Shown here: positions 54,058 through 63,883 of the stretch, piece after piece
How the letters are laid out: the number at the start of each line of letters is the position of its first letter
Position numbering within the stretch: position 1 is the first letter of the stretch
Assembly: GCF_023715785.1 (NCBI RefSeq)
Contig: NZ_JAMBOX010000001.1
Location: 1 to 64,000 of the forward strand
Reading direction: 5' to 3'
DNA: 64,000 bases
DNA from: Neobacillus niacini
Lineage (GTDB): Bacteria > Bacillota > Bacilli > Bacillales > Cytobacillaceae
The notes under the pieces: model-generated
What the model saw: only the letters and a program-made list of their open reading frames with translations
What the model was told of the DNA's origin: nothing
Databases searched by the model: none
Made by a program: the position numbers and the translations under genes

Positions 54058-54505
54058 GACTATGACCTATATGACGAAAAGCCTGCTTTACTTTTCGTTT
54101 TTCCCGATTATAGGGAATTTCTAGCTCTTGCAACAGTTCCTCCACAAGATAATCATATTGAACCATAATCATATCATCCTCGAATTGAGCCGGAAGGTGC
54201 CTGTTTCCTAACTGATGGGCAATTGTCCCCATTTCTTTGATCGTGCGTGGAGTAATGACCAATAAATCATCTGCGAGCACATCAATGACAATCATATTTT
54301 TTTCATCCATATACAGGACATCGCCTGCAACAAGGTCACGCGGCTCTTTTAAGCGAATGCCGATTTCCCGGCCGTGGTCAGTGGTGACCCGCTGGATCCG
54401 TTTTACTAAATGGTCACTTTCAAGGTAAACTCTTTCAACATGGCGCTTAAAGATTTCTTCTTTTTCCATGTCTTCAATATTTGTTTCAATTTTTTCAATT
54501 AGCAT
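54050..54505 (-). CDS. ureE: Urease nickel metallochaperone UreE
   Basis: A 151-residue protein with an N-terminal peptide-binding domain (about 1-75; [21 protein letters not shown]) and a metal-binding domain with [13 protein letters not shown] (about 97-109), whose GNRH His binds nickel at the dimer interface. A short His-containing tail, HIGHSHG, ends the protein. It lies 11 bp after ureC. Confidence 0.96.
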   Translation of the reverse strand: MLIEKIETNIEDMEKEEIFKRHVERVYLESDHLVKRIQRVTTDHGREIGIRLKEPRDLVAGDVLYMDEKNMIVIDVLADDLLVITPRTIKEMGTIAHQLGNRHLPAQFEDDMIMVQYDYLVEELLQELEIPYNREKRKVKQAFRHIGHSHG

Positions 54506-54516
54506 ACCTATTCACC

Positions 54517-56229
54517 TCAAAATAGAAAATATCGCTGGGCCATCGGCAGTTTTTTAGCTGGCGAGCTTGTAATAAGCTCCCCATTGACTTTAACCTCATA
54601 TGTTTGCGGGTCGACCGATAGTTCAGGGGTTTCTGAGTTCAATTTCATGTCTTTTTTCGTTAGTTTTCTGATACCGTGGACGGGCAGGATGATTTTTCCC
54701 AATCCCAATTTTTCATGCACTTTCCCTTCAAAGGCAGCCTGTGAAATGAAGGTAATCGAACTTTTGGACAACGCTTTGCCAATTGTCGCATACATCGGTC
54801 GATTGACAATCGGCTGCGGCGTTGGAATCGAGGCATTTGCATCTCCCATCATGCCATAGACAACCAATCCACTTTTTAGGACCAATTCCGGTTTTACACC
54901 AAAAAACGCCGGATTCCACAACACAAGGTCGGCGATTTTCCCAACCTCAATCGAACCTACGTAGTCGGAAATTCCATGAGTAATCGCCGGATTTATCGTA
55001 TATTTTGCAATGTACCGCTTGGCCCGATTATTATCAGAAAGCTTGCTGTCCCCTTGTAAGGAGCCTCTTTCTTTCTTCATTTTATCCGCTACCTGCCATG
55101 TCCGTGTAATCACCTCACCGATACGGCCCATTGCTTGGGCATCTGAACTGGTCATACTAAAGATGCCCATATCCTGCAGGACATCCTCTGCGGCAATCGT
55201 TTCCTTGCGAATCCGTGAATCTGCGAAGGCAATATCCTCTGGTACAGATGGGTTCAAATGGTGGCAGACCATCAACATATCCAAATGCTCATCGACCGTA
55301 TTCACGGTATATGGCAGCGTTGGATTCGTTGAGGATGGAAGTACATTCATAAAGCTGGCCGATTTGATGAGGTCAGGTGCATGGCCGCCGCCTGCTCCTT
55401 CGGTATGATACATGTGAATAACCCGGTCTTTAATTGCTGCCATGGTATTTTCAACAAACCCGGATTCATTTAGGGTATCAGCGTGAAGGGCAACCTGTAC
55501 GTCATACTTGTCTGCCACCCTTAATGCATGGTCAAGAGCGGAAGGAGTTGCCCCCCAGTCTTCATGAACTTTCAGACCAATGGCGCCAGCCCTAATTTGT
55601 TCGGCTAAAGGTTCTTCCGTTGCTGCCTGCCCTTTGCCCGTTAAGCCGACATTTATTGGCAGTCCCTCCACTGCTTCGAGCATTCGGTGGATATTCCATT
55701 CCCCGGGAGTAACCGTGGTCGCTCTGGAACCGGCAGTGGCGCCTGTTCCACCGCCAATTAAAGTGGTAAGGCCTGAGGTTAAGGCAACATCGACCTGTGC
55801 CGGGTTGATAAAATGAACATGGGTATCAATTCCGCCAGCGGTTACAATCATGCCTTCCCCGGCAATGATTTCCGTCGAAGCACCAATGATAATATCCACC
55901 CCATCCATCACCAGTGGATTTCCCGCTTTGCCGATTCCGGAGATTTTCCCGTCACGAATGGCAAGATCCGCCTTGTAGATTCCGGTGTAATCTAAAATCA
56001 CGGCATTGGTAATCACACAATCAGGAATTCCGTCACCACGGGTTACGAGCGGATGTTGGCCCATTCCATCGCGAATGACTTTCCCCCCGCCAAATACTAC
56101 TTCCTCACCATAGGTCGTATAGTCTTTTTCAATTTGAATCATCAAGTCCGTATCCGCCAGCCGGATGGAATCTCCTGTAGTCGGACCAAACATCTGGGCA
56201 TACTGCTTCCTCGGCATTTCAAAACTCAT
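54517..56229 (-). CDS. ureC: Urease alpha subunit UreC (catalytic)
   Basis: The 570-residue catalytic subunit that hydrolyses urea to ammonia and carbamate at a dinickel centre. Nickel ligands are visible in [11 protein letters not shown] (about 134-138), the carbamylated Lys in [15 protein letters not shown] (about 217-220), [24 protein letters not shown] and the metal Asp in [12 protein letters not shown] (about 360). The mobile flap Cys-His is in [22 protein letters not shown]. Length and motifs match functional enzymes. It overlaps ureB by 4 bp. Confidence 0.98.
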   Translation of the reverse strand: MSFEMPRKQYAQMFGPTTGDSIRLADTDLMIQIEKDYTTYGEEVVFGGGKVIRDGMGQHPLVTRGDGIPDCVITNAVILDYTGIYKADLAIRDGKISGIGKAGNPLVMDGVDIIIGASTEIIAGEGMIVTAGGIDTHVHFINPAQVDVALTSGLTTLIGGGTGATAGSRATTVTPGEWNIHRMLEAVEGLPINVGLTGKGQAATEEPLAEQIRAGAIGLKVHEDWGATPSALDHALRVADKYDVQVALHADTLNESGFVENTMAAIKDRVIHMYHTEGAGGGHAPDLIKSASFMNVLPSSTNPTLPYTVNTVDEHLDMLMVCHHLNPSVPEDIAFADSRIRKETIAAEDVLQDMGIFSMTSSDAQAMGRIGEVITRTWQVADKMKKERGSLQGDSKLSDNNRAKRYIAKYTINPAITHGISDYVGSIEVGKIADLVLWNPAFFGVKPELVLKSGLVVYGMMGDANASIPTPQPIVNRPMYATIGKALSKSSITFISQAAFEGKVHEKLGLGKIILPVHGIRKLTKKDMKLNSETPELSVDPQTYEVKVNGELITSSPAKKLPMAQRYFLF

Positions 56230-56555
56230 TTGATACGCCCTCCTTCAATAGAGCCGTCGGTCATGTTATTAAAGCCGTAAACTTTGCGTTCTCCAGCGTA
56301 TGGAACCAATTCCACTTCTTTTTCATCGCCCGGTTCAAAGCGGACTGCAGCACCGGCCGGAATATTTAACCTTTTGCCAAAGGCTTCTTCCCTGGTAAAT
56401 TGCAAAGACTCATTCACTTCGAAGAAATGATAGTGCGACCCTACTTGAACCGGTCGGTCTCCCGTATTCGTTACCCTCATTTTCAATACGTCTCTTCCTT
56501 GATTACATATAATCGGCTCTTCCTTTAAAAATAATTGTCCTGGTTCCCATTCCAT
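56226..56555 (-). CDS. ureB: Urease beta subunit UreB
   Basis: A 109-residue structural subunit of the (alpha-beta-gamma)3 urease trimer. The family block [20 protein letters not shown] (about 31-50), [24 protein letters not shown] and [14 protein letters not shown] near the C-terminus are intact. It lies 18 bp after ureA and overlaps ureC. Confidence 0.97.
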   Translation of the reverse strand: MEWEPGQLFLKEEPIICNQGRDVLKMRVTNTGDRPVQVGSHYHFFEVNESLQFTREEAFGKRLNIPAGAAVRFEPGDEKEVELVPYAGERKVYGFNNMTDGSIEGGRIK

Positions 56556-56573
56556 TGAGTATCCCTCCAGCAG

Positions 56574-56876
56574 TTAACGAATTGGATCGTGCACAGTTAC
56601 TAGTTTTGTTCCATCCGGGAAGGTGGCTTCTACTTGAATATCATCAATGATATCGGCAATCCCTTCCATTACATCTTCACGTGTTAAGATGGTGGCTCCG
56701 TATTCCATCAGTTCTGCTACAGTTCTTCCATCTCGGGCACCTTCTAAAACCTCATAGGTTATGAGTGCTACTGCTTCTGGATAATTTAATTTCAATCCTC
56801 TCTCTTTTCTTCTTTTTGCCAGGTCGGCCGCCACTACAATCATGAGCTTGTCGATTTCTCGAGGTACCAGTAACAT
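56574..56876 (-). CDS. ureA: Urease gamma subunit UreA
   Basis: A 100-residue subunit. [39 protein letters not shown] is the standard N-terminus, and [37 protein letters not shown] the standard C-terminus. The ATG at 56876 is fixed by AAAGGAGG and family length; an upstream in-frame codon at 56957 is not needed. It is the first gene of the urease operon. I searched upstream for a GlnR/TnrA box (TGTNAN7TNACA) and did not find a clear one. Confidence 0.97.
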   Translation of the reverse strand: MLLVPREIDKLMIVVAADLAKRRKERGLKLNYPEAVALITYEVLEGARDGRTVAELMEYGATILTREDVMEGIADIIDDIQVEATFPDGTKLVTVHDPIR

Positions 56877-57234
56877 GACCCATCCTCCTTTTGTCGATTT
56901 TTGTAAAAATTTCCACCCTACAATATAATTCTCCATATTATCGGAAATTAAACACATTTAAATTTCTTCTTAAAATAAATGAAAACTCGCCGACGGCGAG
57001 TCCGTTAGGACGATGACAGAGGCGTAGTTGAATTTATGCGACATTGGAAAATATAAAATTTGATGAAAATTTTATACTTTCCTATTAGCTAAAAAAAAAA
57101 CGGGAAATTTTCCCGTCATCGTTATAAGTTCAAAACAATGAATAGAACAGCTTTCAGTTCCTTTTATGATGTAACAAAAAAAGCATGTAGACCAATCCGA
57201 AATTAGATTAATCTACATGCTTTTTAGTTTTCAA
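56877..57234 (-). terminator. Hairpin-rich gap between psuG and ureA
   Basis: Three hairpins fill this 358-bp gap. At 57177-57225, stem AAAAAGCATGTAGA / TCTACATGCTTTTT is the psuG terminator. At 57091-57117, the palindrome ACGGGAAAATTTCCCGT followed by ten T on the minus strand is a second strong terminator. At 56985-57002, ACTCGCC / GGCGAGT followed by TTTC may be a weak third terminator or an attenuator about 110 bp before ureA. Confidence 0.8.
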
Positions 57235-58146
57235 TTACATTGCATTAAAGCTTACCGCAATTTTTGCTCCGACTACGGCATTGTTTTTCACTAAAGCGAT
57301 GTTTGCTTCCAAGCTTTTTCCTTCTGTCAGGTCTTTCACCTTACCAAGCATGAACGGCGTTACATCTTTACCGGCAATATGACGTTCTGCCGCTTCTTTC
57401 AATGCCGACTCAATGATGCTATTAATAAATTGCTCATCCATTGCGTGCTCTTCAGGAATCGGGTTAGCAATGACGGCTCCGCCTTTTATGCCAAGATCCC
57501 ATTTTACTTTCAATGTGGAGGCGATTTCCTCCACATCGTCAGCGCGCAAGTTCAATGCGAATTCGCTTGTCCGCGTAAAGAAAGCTGGAAGGACATCAGT
57601 TTGGTAGCCGATAACCGGCACGCCTTTTGTTTCAAGATATTCCATCGTTAAGCCCAAGTCGAGGATGGATTTCGCGCCCGCACAAATGACAGCTACGTTT
57701 GTTTGCCCTAGTTCTTCCAGGTCCGCTGAAATATCCATAGTGGTTTCGGCACCGCGGTGAACCCCGCCAATACCGCCGGTCACGAAGATACGAATATCAG
57801 CCAACTCGGCGCAAATCATCGTTGCCGCTACCGTTGTGGCACCTAGTTTTTTAGTTGCAAGCAAATAAGCTAAATCACGTCGGGAAGCTTTCGCCACATC
57901 CGGGCTTTTTCCGAACATTTCCAACTCTTCATCTGATAGGCCAATCTTGATTTTTCCATCAATAATGGCAATTGTAGCCGGAACCGCGCCATTATCACGG
58001 ATGATTTGTTCCACTTCACGGGCGGTCTGAACATTTTGCGGATATGGCATTCCGTGAGAGATAATCGTAGACTCCAGGGCCACGATTGGTTTCCCCTGTT
58101 CCTTGGCGGTACGTACTTCTTCTGATAAGGTAATATATTGTTTCAT
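57235..58146 (-). CDS. psuG: Pseudouridine-5'-phosphate glycosidase PsuG
   Basis: A 303-residue enzyme that reversibly splits pseudouridine 5'-phosphate into uracil and ribose 5-phosphate. Signature blocks are [19 protein letters not shown] (about 20-38), [47 protein letters not shown] (about 105-135) and [22 protein letters not shown]. It overlaps psuK by 4 bp (ATGA). With PsuK it lets the cell recover uracil from RNA-derived pseudouridine. Confidence 0.97.
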   Translation of the reverse strand: MKQYITLSEEVRTAKEQGKPIVALESTIISHGMPYPQNVQTAREVEQIIRDNGAVPATIAIIDGKIKIGLSDEELEMFGKSPDVAKASRRDLAYLLATKKLGATTVAATMICAELADIRIFVTGGIGGVHRGAETTMDISADLEELGQTNVAVICAGAKSILDLGLTMEYLETKGVPVIGYQTDVLPAFFTRTSEFALNLRADDVEEIASTLKVKWDLGIKGGAVIANPIPEEHAMDEQFINSIIESALKEAAERHIAGKDVTPFMLGKVKDLTEGKSLEANIALVKNNAVVGAKIAVSFNAM

Positions 58147-59252
58147 AATCCTTCCTCCAGATCTTTAAGTAGTTGTTCTGCGGATAAATCCTGTCGGACA
58201 GTATATGGTGATTGCAATGTTTTCGATGCATTGATGTTTCCGGCCCTGGCGATTTCAATTAACGGTTTCCCCTCAAGCCAGGAGTAGATAACCGCGGAGG
58301 AGAACGCATCTCCAGCTCCGGTTACATCCAGGATTTCCTTCGTTTCAACTGAAGGAATATGAAATATTCCCTCTTCCTTGTTGCCAATCATCGAGCCCTT
58401 TTTTCCATTGGTAATGATTACATTGGCAACCCCATTTGACAGCCATTTTTCTACAGCGTTCTTCCAATCTTCATCATTTCTGATTTCAGTATGGAAGTAG
58501 GTTTCCGATTCATCCCGGTTCGTGATCAGCCATGTTACGCCATTTAAATCATCCGGCAGACGGCTCATCTTTGGTGATGAAACTGGGATAATGGCAATTG
58601 GGATATCATGATTTTTAGCAAAATGACATAAGAATTGAACGGTTTCCTTTGGACAGTTTAAGTCGACCATAATGCATTTGGCGCGGCTCAACAGCCCTTC
58701 GTGTTTCAATAACAGGTCAGGTGTGATGGCATCATAGATGTCCATATCCGCTAACGCAATTACCAAATCGCCCTCGGAGTCTAAAACCGCCGTGTAGGAT
58801 CCGGTTGATTTTTCAGGGAATTGAATCACGGTTTCCAAGTTCATATAAAGACCTGATGTATCTTCAATGATGGACCAATCCTTATCCGCCCCGCTTGCTG
58901 AGATGAGTGATACCTTCAGTCCGAGACGTCCGAGGTTTTCGGCAATATTCCGGGCCACCCCGCCAGCATTGTGTGTCACGTAAATCGGATTGGAGGTACC
59001 TAATTGAACTTTGTCTTTGATATGAAATTTCCGGTCTATATTGGCCCCGCCGATACAGATCACTTGTTGGGCCTCATTCAGAATGTAAGCTCGCCCGAGA
59101 ATATTTCCTTTTTTCATTAAGCCCGATATCATGTTGGCAATGGTAGGCCGGGATAGTCCTAATATTTCCGCCAGCTCCTGTTGAGAAACATATGGATTCT
59201 TTCGTATTAAATCAAGAATCAATTGCTCCTTCTCGCTCATCCTTTCAGGCAA
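58143..59252 (-). CDS. psuK: Pseudouridine kinase PsuK (PfkB family) with N-terminal winged helix
   Basis: A 369-residue fusion. Residues 1-58 form a winged-helix DNA-binding domain ([48 protein letters not shown]). The rest is a PfkB sugar kinase with [14 protein letters not shown] near its start, [17 protein letters not shown], and the C-terminal PfkB signature [16 protein letters not shown] (about 318). The kinase phosphorylates pseudouridine at the 5' position for PsuG. The HTH suggests it also regulates its own operon. The start is a TTG at 59252 with GAGGTG 6 bases upstream. Confidence 0.92.
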   Translation of the reverse strand: MPERMSEKEQLILDLIRKNPYVSQQELAEILGLSRPTIANMISGLMKKGNILGRAYILNEAQQVICIGGANIDRKFHIKDKVQLGTSNPIYVTHNAGGVARNIAENLGRLGLKVSLISASGADKDWSIIEDTSGLYMNLETVIQFPEKSTGSYTAVLDSEGDLVIALADMDIYDAITPDLLLKHEGLLSRAKCIMVDLNCPKETVQFLCHFAKNHDIPIAIIPVSSPKMSRLPDDLNGVTWLITNRDESETYFHTEIRNDEDWKNAVEKWLSNGVANVIITNGKKGSMIGNKEEGIFHIPSVETKEILDVTGAGDAFSSAVIYSWLEGKPLIEIARAGNINASKTLQSPYTVRQDLSAEQLLKDLEEGL

Positions 59253-59291
59253 CTAACTCACCTCATAACCTTATACATTTGTCATCCAAAA

Positions 59292-60371
59292 CTATTTTGG
59301 ATTAAAGGCCGATAATTCGTCACGGGTTTCCGGAACCTTTACAGCGCCTGATTTAATTTTTTCTGTCCATTCCTGGACTAATGATTCAATTTCAGCTTTG
59401 TTTGCTGCTTTCTCGTTAATTGGCGCCAATCCAACACCGTCTTCAGCTAAACCGAATAATGTAACCTTTCCGCCAGGGAAATTGCCATCTTTCGTTAGTG
59501 TTGCCAAGTCCTTAACCGCTACATCCACTCGTTTTAGAGCCGATGTCAAAACAACATCCGCACCCATATCCGCTTGGTCACGGTCTACACCAATCGCCCA
59601 AAAATCTTTGCCCGGATCTTTAGCTTTACGGTCGTTGGCTTCTTTAAACAGACCGACACCAGTGGCACCTGCGGCATGGAAAATCACGTCCGCGCCTGAA
59701 GAATACATTTTGGAAGCGATGGCTTGGCCAACCTCAGCCTTGTCAAAAGCACCTGCAAATTGTACATCGACTTTTACTTCTGGATTTACCGCCTTAACTC
59801 CAGCCAAGAAACCAGTTTGGAAACGTTCAATTACAGGAACATCCATTCCGCCAATAAAACCGACGTGGTTCGATTTAGTTGTTTTGGCAGCGGCGATTCC
59901 CGCTAGGAATCCTGCCTCATGCTCTTTGAAAAGAATGCTCGCAACGTTTGGCAGGTCTACTTCAGCGTCAACAATGGAGAATTTTGCATCTTTTTGCTGC
60001 TTTGCGATTTCCTCCACAGCAGATGGCATTAAAAACCCAATCGCATAAACTAAGTCAAACCCTTCGCGGACAAGTCTATTTAGGTTAGTGGTATAATCGG
60101 CATCCGATTTAGATGCAAGGTAGTCATAGCCGCCCTTCCCTTTTTCCAAACCATTTTCTTTACCGAAATTTTGCAGACCCTCCCAAGAAGATTGGTTGAA
60201 TGATTTATCATCGACACCGCCGACGTCAGTTACCATGGCTACTGAGAAATTGTCCTTTCCGCCTTTGTTTCCAGTTTTATCATTGTTGTCATTACCTTTC
60301 CCGCACGCACCCAAAAGTGTTCCTGCAGCCAAAATTAGAGATAATGCCAATCCTGCTTTCCGTTTAATCAT
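59292..60371 (-). CDS. BMP-family (PnrA-like) nucleoside-binding lipoprotein
   Basis: A 359-residue lipoprotein: lipobox LGAC (Cys23), then the BMP fold with MVTDVGGVDDKSFNQSSWEGL (about 45-65), GIDRDQADMGADVVLTSALKRVD-like block (here GVDRDQAD) and LAEDGVGLAP. BMP proteins bind purine or pyrimidine nucleosides for ABC import. It is the first gene of the operon with psuK and psuG, so pseudouridine is the probable ligand. No ATPase or permease gene adjoins it, so those parts must be encoded elsewhere. Promoter and dyads lie directly upstream. Confidence 0.9.
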   Translation of the reverse strand: MIKRKAGLALSLILAAGTLLGACGKGNDNNDKTGNKGGKDNFSVAMVTDVGGVDDKSFNQSSWEGLQNFGKENGLEKGKGGYDYLASKSDADYTTNLNRLVREGFDLVYAIGFLMPSAVEEIAKQQKDAKFSIVDAEVDLPNVASILFKEHEAGFLAGIAAAKTTKSNHVGFIGGMDVPVIERFQTGFLAGVKAVNPEVKVDVQFAGAFDKAEVGQAIASKMYSSGADVIFHAAGATGVGLFKEANDRKAKDPGKDFWAIGVDRDQADMGADVVLTSALKRVDVAVKDLATLTKDGNFPGGKVTLFGLAEDGVGLAPINEKAANKAEIESLVQEWTEKIKSGAVKVPETRDELSAFNPK

Positions 60372-60399
60372 TTTTTTGCCTCCTCATGATGTTGGTTTT

Positions 60400-60461
60400 A
60401 AACTTTTGTTTACCTTATAAACTTTCGTTTGTATTATATACCTAACAAACTGGTTGGTCAA
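60400..60461 (-). promoter_or_regulatory. Promoter with two AAAC-N4-GTTT dyads upstream of the pseudouridine operon
   Basis: On the minus strand TTGACC (60456-60461) and TATAAT (60433-60438) are 17 bp apart, a good sigma-A promoter. Just downstream of the -10, two near-identical dyads, AAACGAAAGTTT (60419-60430) and AAACAAAAGTTT (60400-60411), lie 19 bp apart over the start site. Their position fits a repressor; the HTH domain of PsuK is the obvious candidate. Confidence 0.75.
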
Positions 60462-60571
60462 CCTTTTTTGCAGAGCAAAAACATCTCAATCCAACCTAAA
60501 AAGTGAGCTGTTAAGATTATCTTGAACTAATTATTGGCATCTATTCCTTCACTTTTTCTGCTTATAATAAA

Positions 60572-60601
60572 AACAAGCCCGGCAAAAGTGCCGGGCTTGT
60601 T
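60572..60601 (-). terminator. Terminator of minJ
   Basis: The stem AACAAGCCCGGCA / TGCCGGGCTTGTT with a short loop is followed by TTTTATT on the minus strand, 7 bp beyond the minJ stop. Confidence 0.85.
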
Positions 60602-60607
60602 AAAAAA

Positions 60608-61801
60608 TTATCCTGTCTTTTTATCAAACTTTTTCTGGTCCTGAACGAACAGGATGCCTAGCTCATGGTGGTCGCCTTCAAACAACGCCCGTTGGACGAA
60701 GCGAATCTCGCCGTTTGTGTCGAGGACATCGAGCTTGCAATGAGCCCGATTTTTTTGCAGTGCCTCATAGAATGTGGTTTCATCCTGCACCTGCTGACCG
60801 TTTACTTTGGCGATAATTTCCCCGACCTTAAGTCCCATTTTCTCGGCCGGTGTCTCCGGGATAATCCCAATAATCATCAAACCTTGATTCTTTTTTGAAA
60901 AATAAACTGGTTTGTTTTCATCTTTCAGATACGCCATCAGCGAGATGAATTCGCGGCCGATGACAGCCAGCGCCACCGTTAAAATTGAACTGAGCGGATA
61001 CCAGTAACCGGCAATGGAAAGCAGTAAAATGAACACCCCCAGCCCCATAACCTGGCGGCCGTGATTTTGAATCGCTTCGCGCGGCAACATTCCTTTAATC
61101 TGCAGGCTAAAGCCCATGGCAAATGGCACGAGGATCAGCGAATATTCCTTGGCTCCGATCTGAAATACTGGCCACCAATCGAAAGTGGAGGGAATCGCCT
61201 CGCCCGGAATCAGCAGGAACATCGGCAGCAGCCATAGCCGTTTTACCTCATGGATGCCAATGCTTTGCCCTCGTTTGCTCTTTGTCAGTTTAGGCGAAGA
61301 TCCCTTACTGCCATTTTTTAAAATGAAAATACCTTCGGCAATGAGCAGAAGTCCCAACACAATGACAATTGATGGATAGATTTGTGTTTTTAATGCCCCA
61401 AACGCATTTTCAAAAAACGGAAACGGCCAGCTGTTTTTGGCGAGCATTACGATAGCAAAAAACGCGGCCCCGACCGTGTAGGCCGGAGACATCCAGCGGA
61501 CGTTGGCCGTTAACGACCATAACAGTGTAAAAGCCGCAATCAGCAATACTGCTGCAAACGGGATTACAATTCCTGCTCCTACGACTGCGACTGAAAGGAC
61601 TGCCCCGATTAAAAGCCCCAGCGGAAATAGCTGCCGCAGTTCGAAATAAGCATCCTCTGCCCGGACATGGAAATTTTTCCGCTCACGTTTTACCCTCATG
61701 ACTCCCAATATTCCAGCCAGGAAAACGAGATAGTATAAAACAGGATGTAAAAATAACTTGCCTGTCCCTTTAAGAAGCTCCACAAGCCATATTTGTACCA
61801 A
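60608..61801 (-). CDS. minJ: MinJ-like division-site topology protein (PDZ domain)
   Basis: A 397-residue membrane protein with about seven or eight segments between residues 15 and 290, then a C-terminal PDZ domain (about 300-375; MIIGIIPETPAEKMGLKVGEIIAKVNGQQVQDETTFYEALQ). In B. subtilis MinJ (YvjD) links DivIVA to MinD and keeps the division septum at mid-cell; it lies next to ctpB, as here. The start is a TTG at 61801 with CAGGTG upstream. It marks the return to the conserved backbone after the accessory region. Confidence 0.9.
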   Translation of the reverse strand: MVQIWLVELLKGTGKLFLHPVLYYLVFLAGILGVMRVKRERKNFHVRAEDAYFELRQLFPLGLLIGAVLSVAVVGAGIVIPFAAVLLIAAFTLLWSLTANVRWMSPAYTVGAAFFAIVMLAKNSWPFPFFENAFGALKTQIYPSIVIVLGLLLIAEGIFILKNGSKGSSPKLTKSKRGQSIGIHEVKRLWLLPMFLLIPGEAIPSTFDWWPVFQIGAKEYSLILVPFAMGFSLQIKGMLPREAIQNHGRQVMGLGVFILLLSIAGYWYPLSSILTVALAVIGREFISLMAYLKDENKPVYFSKKNQGLMIIGIIPETPAEKMGLKVGEIIAKVNGQQVQDETTFYEALQKNRAHCKLDVLDTNGEIRFVQRALFEGDHHELGILFVQDQKKFDKKTG

Positions 61802-61996
61802 CTCCTGTCACCTGCCTCTTGTAAAATTTATCATAGATTAAAAGTCTCTTAACCTTTATTTTACCAAATTACCAGGGCAAAACATATTGCTAGATATTAA
61901 AAATTATATTTCAAAGGAGCAGGGATGGGATTTTATGTTAAAAAGGGTCGACTATTTCCGTGGAAATTCTTTTTCATTACCCATAATAAGACAAAA

Positions 61997-62027
61997 AAGC
62001 AGCAAACCTTTTCTAGGTTTACTGCTT
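61997..62027 (-). terminator. Terminator of ctpB
   Basis: The stem AAGCAGCAAACC / GGTTTACTGCTT (one mismatch) is followed by TTTTTTG on the minus strand, 9 bp after the ctpB stop. Confidence 0.8.
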
Positions 62028-62035
62028 ACTATATT

Positions 62036-63493
62036 TTATTTTCCAATTAACCGCAGTGCCATTTGAAGTTGAGCATCGTTTTTCTCTTTTTTCATTTCTT
62101 TGATGGCGGCGTCCTCGAGCTTGGCTGCGGTTTTGGCATCAATTTTCCCGGTGACAGGCAGTTTGTTATTTTCCTGGAACGCTTTCACTGCGGTCGTGGT
62201 TTCTGAACTGAAGTAGCCATCGGTCCGGCCTGGCGCCAGCCCCAGGCCATCCAAAATTTCCTGCGCATTTTTCACTTGCTCGTTGTTCATGTCTTCCACG
62301 AGCGGCTTGTCGATTTGCAACGGGTGTGTGGTGAAGATATCTGGTTGCTTGACTTCTACATCCGGCTTAATGCCCTTTTTGTGTATCCAGTTTCCGTCTG
62401 GCGTCAGCCATTTGAACAGTGTCAGCTTAATATTGCTGCCGTCTTCCATTGGCACTGCCTGCTGTACGGTGCCCTTACCGAAGGTCGTTTCTCCGATTAA
62501 CTTGTAACCAGTCGCTTCCTGCAGTGCCCCTGCCAAAATCTCCGAAGCTGAAGCGCTCCCCTTATTGGTGAGGACAACGACTGGGTATGGCTTTTTCTCA
62601 GTTAATGTTGAGAAATATCGCCGCTTTTCACCATTTCGCTGTTGAATTTGCACAAACGGCTTATCCTTAGGCACAAATTCCTTTAAGATTTCCTCAACGC
62701 TCGATAGCAGACCGCCCGGATTACCACGGACATCAATAATTAACCCTTTGATTTTGTCATTCTCCAAAGCCTTCAATTCCTTTTTAAAATCAACCGCGGT
62801 ATTTTCGGAAAAAGACGTCACCTCAAGGTATCCGATTCTTTTGCCGTCATACTGCTTGATATCGGAATGGACGGTTTCGAGCGGAATTTCGTCGCGCTTC
62901 ACTTCAAACGTCAACGGTTCCTTCAGGCCATTGCGGGCAATTTCAATCTTGACAGTCGTACCCTTTTTGCCGCGAATTTTGGAGGTAGCTTTGTTAAGGT
63001 CAAGTCCCTCGACACTCTTTCCATCGACTTTCAAAATTTGGTCGTGCGGCTTGAGACCGGCTTTTTCAGCCGGAGAATTTTTGAACGGGGATACGATGAC
63101 GATTTTTCCATCCTCCATCCCTACTTCGGCCCCGATCCCTTCAAAGGAGGATTCCAACGTCTGCGTGAATTGTTGGGTTGTTTCCTTGTCCATATAAACC
63201 GAATATGGATCCTTTAGGACGGACAGCATGCCTTGAATTGCACCCTCGACCAGCTTTTCCTGGTCAACCTTTTCAACGTAACGACTGAGGATGAGCTCGT
63301 AGGCCTGCCCGACTTTTCCAAGGTCATCCGTTTCTGTTTGGCTAGTGGCTGTTTGTGTTTTGGCTGGCTTTATCGCATTCTCAAGCTGGGAGTTTGCTTG
63401 GTCTTTTTGGAAAAATTGCATTCCGGCGTAGGTGCCGCCTGCCCCTGTCAGCAGTGACCCCGCCATCAATAGGGCCATCCATTTTCGATTCAT
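62036..63493 (-). CDS. ctpB: Carboxy-terminal processing protease CtpB (S41) with PDZ and peptidoglycan-binding domains
   Basis: A 485-residue exported protease: N-terminal signal/anchor (about 5-25), a PDZ domain (about 105-180; GAEVGMEDGKIVIVSPFKNSPAEKAGLKPHD), the S41 core with nucleophile Ser in NKGSASASEILAGAL (about 325) and Lys in GETTFGKGTVQQA (about 350), and a C-terminal PG_binding_1 domain (about 405-465; ILDGLGLAPGRTDGYFSSETTTAVKAFQENNKLP). In B. subtilis CtpB helps trigger sigma-K activation in sporulation by trimming SpoIVFA, so its presence fits an endospore former. GGAGGACGA precedes the ATG. Confidence 0.95.
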   Translation of the reverse strand: MNRKWMALLMAGSLLTGAGGTYAGMQFFQKDQANSQLENAIKPAKTQTATSQTETDDLGKVGQAYELILSRYVEKVDQEKLVEGAIQGMLSVLKDPYSVYMDKETTQQFTQTLESSFEGIGAEVGMEDGKIVIVSPFKNSPAEKAGLKPHDQILKVDGKSVEGLDLNKATSKIRGKKGTTVKIEIARNGLKEPLTFEVKRDEIPLETVHSDIKQYDGKRIGYLEVTSFSENTAVDFKKELKALENDKIKGLIIDVRGNPGGLLSSVEEILKEFVPKDKPFVQIQQRNGEKRRYFSTLTEKKPYPVVVLTNKGSASASEILAGALQEATGYKLIGETTFGKGTVQQAVPMEDGSNIKLTLFKWLTPDGNWIHKKGIKPDVEVKQPDIFTTHPLQIDKPLVEDMNNEQVKNAQEILDGLGLAPGRTDGYFSSETTTAVKAFQENNKLPVTGKIDAKTAAKLEDAAIKEMKKEKNDAQLQMALRLIGK

Positions 63494-63646
63494 TTCGTCG
63501 TCCTCCTGTTAACCTGCCTGTTTTAACTATTTTGCAAACAGACAGCGATTTCCTGCCCGAATATTAACTTATATGACGGGAATGGACGAGTTATGAGTCG
63601 TTTTCGGGAGAAAGTCGGGGGATGGGGCAAGGAGTGTTGTGGATTT

Positions 63647-63870
63647 TCATAAGACATATTGTTGCGGTTGTTACTCGGCCCTAGGCTCTAGGGTGCGTTC
63701 ATAAGACACGTTGACGATGATTTTCCCCGGTCGTGCGCTCTATGGCGGCTTCATAAGACACTTTGAAGCCATTTCTTCTTGTCGGCGAGCCCTATGAAGC
63801 TTCCATAAGACACTTTGATGATGATTTACCTCGGTCACGCGCAATATGGCGCACTTTCCATGACGCGTTC
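63647..63870. repeat. 52-bp tandem array (TCATAAGACAC ... CTATGGCG), four to five units
   Basis: TCATAAGAC or CCATAAGAC starts at 63647, 63699, 63751 and 63803, exactly 52 bp apart, with a worn fifth copy near 63858. The internal CGGTC-type block keeps the same phase (63676, 63728, 63832). Units end in CTATG, so unit junctions are near-palindromic. 52 is not a multiple of three, and no long frame runs through, so it is not a coding repeat. It lies about 150 bp upstream of ctpB. Confidence 0.85.
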
Positions 63871-63883
63871 TCTCCAATTTTTC

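Noticed and set aside
56877..57000. GlnR/TnrA nitrogen-control box upstream of ureA
   Set aside because: No sequence with correct TGTNA-N7-TNACA spacing was found.
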